Below, piece by piece: positions 4,029 to 6,183 of a DNA stretch of 6,183 nt (positions are counted from its first letter, which is position 1; every line of letters starts with the position of its first letter). The stretch comes from Actinomycetes bacterium (GTDB lineage: Bacteria > Actinomycetota > Actinomycetes > Mycobacteriales > Mycobacteriaceae), in assembly GCA_023416315.1 (NCBI GenBank), contig JAEZIA010000070.1:1-6183 (forward strand), in the 5' to 3' direction. The notes under the pieces were generated by a model that was not told the origin of the DNA, made no database searches, and saw only the letters and a program-made list of their open reading frames with translations. A program made the position numbers and the translations under genes.

Positions 4029-5071
4029 CCGCGCCACCTGCCCGCGACTGGGTTCTACACGTCGACCTCGACCAGTTCCTGGCGTCGGTCGAACTGCGCC
4101 GCCACCCCGAACTCGTCGGTCTGCCCGTGATCGTCGGAGGCAGTGGCGATCCCACCGAGCCTCGCAAGGTCGTCACCTGCGCCTCCTATGAGGCTCGCGG
4201 CTTTGGCGTGCACGCCGGGATGCCGTTGCGCAGCGCGGCCCGCAAATGCCCGGACGCAACGTTCCTGCCGTCCGACCCAGCCGCCTACGACGAGGCCTCC
4301 GACCAGGTGATGGGCTTGCTGCGCGACCTGGGCCACCCCGTCGAGGTATGGGGATGGGATGAGGCATACGTCGGCGCTCACGTCGCCGACCCGGTGGAGC
4401 TGGCCGAGCGGATCCGGACCGTGATCGCCGCCGAGACCGGGCTGGTCTGCTCGGTGGGGATCAGCGACAACAAGCAGCGCGCCAAGGTCGCCACCGGCTT
4501 CGCCAAACCCGACGGCGTCTACATCCTGACCGACGCCAACTGGATGGAGCAGATGGGCGACCGGCCGGTCGACGCGTTGTGGGGTGTCGGACCGAAGACG
4601 GCGAAAAAGCTTGATGGCCTTGGGGTTACGACGGTGCAGCAACTCGCCCACACGGATGCCGAGTTACTCACGGCGACATTCGGGCCGCGCACCGGCCTGT
4701 GGCTGCTCCTGCTGGCCAAGGGCGGCGGAGATGCAACGGTCAGCGCCGAGCCGTGGATTCCCCGCTCCCGCAGTCATGTCACGACGTTCCCGCGCGATCT
4801 GACCGACCGCGCCGAGATGGACGCCGCCGTCGTCGATCTCGCCCGGCAGGCACTGGCCGACGTGGTTGCCCAGTCGCGCATCGTCACCCGCGTGGCAGTC
4901 ACGGTGCGCACCAACACGTTTTACACCCGCACCAAGATCCGCAAGCTCGACGAGCCGAGCGTCGACCGCGAGGTGATCACCGCCGCGGCGCTGCGAGTGC
5001 TGGATCTGTTCGAGTTGGACCGCCCGGTACGGCTTCTCGGTGTGCGCCTGGAACTCGCTCCCCCACTGTGA
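4025..5071 (+). CDS. dinB2: Y-family DNA polymerase IV, DinB2 (DinP) type
   Basis: A translesion DNA polymerase of the DinB branch. The 348-residue product holds palm and fingers (1-165), thumb (about 166-235, with the helix-hairpin-helix LWGVGPKTAKKL at 185-196) and little finger (about 245-345). Catalytic acids: Asp14 in HVDLDQFLASVE and Asp112-Glu113 in WGWDEAY. The SYEAR block is at 54-58. Leu19 occupies the steric-gate position, usually Phe or Tyr; leucine there is known to let M. smegmatis DinB2 use ribonucleotides. The C-terminus (LELAPPL) shows no obvious beta-clamp motif, as reported for the M. tuberculosis homologue DinP. ATG at 4025 was chosen because it overlaps the TetR stop and fits the family start; a GTG at 4016 is possible. 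No LexA-type box was recognised upstream of the operon. Confidence 0.96.
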   Translation: MTAPPARDWVLHVDLDQFLASVELRRHPELVGLPVIVGGSGDPTEPRKVVTCASYEARGFGVHAGMPLRSAARKCPDATFLPSDPAAYDEASDQVMGLLRDLGHPVEVWGWDEAYVGAHVADPVELAERIRTVIAAETGLVCSVGISDNKQRAKVATGFAKPDGVYILTDANWMEQMGDRPVDALWGVGPKTAKKLDGLGVTTVQQLAHTDAELLTATFGPRTGLWLLLLAKGGGDATVSAEPWIPRSRSHVTTFPRDLTDRAEMDAAVVDLARQALADVVAQSRIVTRVAVTVRTNTFYTRTKIRKLDEPSVDREVITAAALRVLDLFELDRPVRLLGVRLELAPPL

Positions 5072-5120
5072 TTTCGGCGCGAAAACCGCCGCTGAGCGAA
5101 CGAAAACGCGCCGAAATCAC
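5068..5120. terminator. 53-bp nested palindrome, probable bidirectional terminator or REP-like element
   Basis: GTGATTTCGGCGCG (5068-5081) is the exact reverse complement of 5107-5120, giving 14-bp arms. At the exact centre (5094) lies a smaller palindrome, CGCT-G-AGCG (5090-5098), with A-rich linkers AAAA on both inner sides. It fills the gap between convergent dinB2 and SDR genes and includes the dinB2 stop codon. There is no T-run outside the stem, so it is either a T-less terminator or a copy of an intergenic repeat family. Confidence 0.75.
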
Positions 5121-6008
5121 TCAGGGCGTGCCGCGTGGACGCAGCGCGCGGGTGAAGAACACGTTGACCCGACTCATCGCCACGCTGTAGGGCCACCACG
5201 CGAGCCGCTTGAACGCATAGAAGGCGCGGATGTCCGGTGAGGTGTAGATCAGGAACCGGTTCCGGGTGACGCCGGCCAGAATCTTGTCGGCGACCTTCTC
5301 GGGCGACACCGCATGCCCGCTGAAGCGCTTCACCCACTTCTGCACCTTCGGGTGGTCGCGGTTCACACCGACGATCTGGATGGTCTGCACCAGCGGTGTG
5401 TCGACCGCGCCCGGCACCACCACGGACACACCGATGTCGTGGCGGGCCAGATCGAAGCGCAGCACCTCCGAAAGTCCGCGCAGCCCGTACTTACTCGCGC
5501 TGTAGGCGGCATGCCACGGCAGCGCGACCAGACCGGCGGCCGAGGAGACGTTGACCAGCTGCCCACCGCGGCCCGCGGCGACCATCGGGGGCAGGAACGT
5601 CTCGATGACGTGGATCGGGCCCATCAGGTAGACGTCGATCATCGACCGCCGGTGCCGGTGCGTCAGCTGATCGACCGTGCCCCACGCCGAGATCCCGGCG
5701 ATGTTCATCACAACGTCCATCACACCGACCTCGGCGTCGACCTGGCGCGCGAAGTTGGCCACCCAGTCGTAGTCGGAGACGTCTCCGGCGACATGGTAGA
5801 GCACGGTGCCGTCGGCGCGGAGGATTCCGGCGACTGCCTCGTCGAGCTGGTCGGCGTGCAGATCGGTCAGCACGAGCTCGGCACCCTGCGCCGCCGCCGC
5901 TTGGGCGGTCGCGCGCCCGATCCCACTCGCCGCGCCGGTGATCAGGACCTTGCGTCCACGCAACGACGGCACCGGAGTGTCCATCACCAGGAGATCTCGA
6001 ATGCCCAT
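5121..6008 (-). CDS. SDR family oxidoreductase with C-terminal extension
   Basis: A classical short-chain dehydrogenase/reductase, likely cytosolic or loosely membrane-bound; substrate unknown. At 295 residues it is about 40-45 longer than a typical classical SDR. Motifs: TGAASGIG (24-31), Asp49 at the end of strand two (suggests NAD(H) preference), DV (76-77), NIAG (102-105), catalytic Ser156, Tyr169 and Lys173 (YSASK), PG (199-200). The C-terminal tail (about 250-295) is basic and aromatic, with FYAFKRLAWWPY, and could contact membrane or lipid. ATG at 6008 was chosen because TAACCT (6016-6021) lies 7 bases upstream, a leaderless pattern; ATG at 5984 would remove 8 residues. It fits the place of M. 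tuberculosis Rv3057c. It lies 33 bases after the next gene upstream on the same strand but may have its own promoter. The active site is intact. Confidence 0.95.
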   Translation of the reverse strand: MGIRDLLVMDTPVPSLRGRKVLITGAASGIGRATAQAAAAQGAELVLTDLHADQLDEAVAGILRADGTVLYHVAGDVSDYDWVANFARQVDAEVGVMDVVMNIAGISAWGTVDQLTHRHRRSMIDVYLMGPIHVIETFLPPMVAAGRGGQLVNVSSAAGLVALPWHAAYSASKYGLRGLSEVLRFDLARHDIGVSVVVPGAVDTPLVQTIQIVGVNRDHPKVQKWVKRFSGHAVSPEKVADKILAGVTRNRFLIYTSPDIRAFYAFKRLAWWPYSVAMSRVNVFFTRALRPRGTP

Positions 6009-6015
6009 GGGGCCG

Positions 6016-6021
6016 AGGTTA
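6016..6021 (-). promoter_or_regulatory. -10 box of the long SDR gene (leaderless)
   Basis: TAACCT on the minus strand fits TANNNT, 7 bases before the ATG at 6008. There is no Shine-Dalgarno before that ATG, which supports leaderless expression. Confidence 0.5.
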
Positions 6022-6041
6022 GTCGCCGGAGGCGGGCAGGC

Positions 6042-6183
6042 TCAGCCGCTCGGCAGCTTCCCGTCGAACAGGCCGTACAGGATCGTCAGCATCGCCTTGA
6101 GGACCTGCGCCGACACGTCCTGCCCCTGAGTCGCCAGCAGCTGCACGACGGCTTCGGGCTCCTCGGTGGCGCGCAGCTGCTGG
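6042..6183 (-). CDS. C-terminal fragment, probable TetR family regulator
   Basis: Only the last 46 codons and the TGA (6042-6044) are in the window; the gene enters from the right edge. The fragment is predicted helical (VVQLLATQG, then QVLKAMLTILYGLFDGKL), consistent with the last helices of a TetR C-terminal domain, but it has no diagnostic motif. The main argument is gene order: in M. tuberculosis the SDR Rv3057c is preceded on the same strand by the TetR regulator Rv3058c. It lies 33 bases upstream of the long SDR gene and could be co-transcribed with it. The frame is real by its lack of stops and its codon use; the function is an inference from context. Confidence 0.55.
   Translation of the reverse strand, partial: QQLRATEEPEAVVQLLATQGQDVSAQVLKAMLTILYGLFDGKLPSG

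Noticed and set aside
1..6183. CRISPR array, tRNA, rRNA, insertion sequence, toxin-antitoxin or phage genes
   Set aside because: No spaced identical repeats, clover-leaf-like sequences, transposase motifs or inverted-repeat ends were seen.

Overview
The window is high-GC actinobacterial DNA, and it looks like a Mycobacterium or Mycolicibacterium chromosome. The signs are GTG starts, an actinobacterial nrdH-nrdI-nrdE operon, a DinB2-type polymerase, and several promoters whose TANNNT -10 box sits 6-7 bases upstream of a start codon (leaderless layout). From memory, the gene order nrdE-nrdI-nrdH ... flavin reductase / TetR-dinB2 / SDR-TetR is that of the M. tuberculosis Rv3051c-Rv3058c region. 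The main difference is a divergent TetR/SDR pair (about 1230-2789) lying between nrdH and the flavin reductase gene.

Layout. Minus strand 1-824: 5' end of nrdE, then nrdI and nrdH, which encode parts of the class Ib ribonucleotide reductase system. 825-1229: a 405-base gene-free stretch holding two NrdR-type boxes 32 bp apart, a partially matching third core, a short repeat family and an 8-bp-stem hairpin. 1230-1952 (minus) and 2007-2789 (plus): a TetR regulator and an SDR oxidoreductase sharing a perfect 19-bp palindrome. 2797-3366 (minus) and 3426-4028 (plus): an NADPH-dependent FMN reductase-family protein and a second TetR regulator sharing a perfect 24-bp palindrome. 4025-5071 (plus): dinB2, overlapping the TetR stop by ATGA. 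5068-5120: a 53-bp nested palindrome between convergent genes. 5121-6008 (minus): a second, longer SDR. 6042-6183 (minus): C-terminal end of another gene, probably a third TetR regulator.

How it works together. NrdH, NrdI and NrdE make dNTPs and are probably repressed by NrdR when dNTP/dATP is plentiful. The DinB2 polymerase carries leucine at the steric-gate position, a feature known to let mycobacterial DinB2 use ribonucleotides. It lies in a putative operon behind a TetR regulator whose operator also covers the promoter of a flavin/quinone-type reductase. This suggests control by a small ligand or redox-active compound rather than by LexA alone. The TetR/SDR pair is a self-contained metabolic or detoxification cassette of unknown substrate. 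No mobile element, CRISPR array, tRNA or rRNA was seen.
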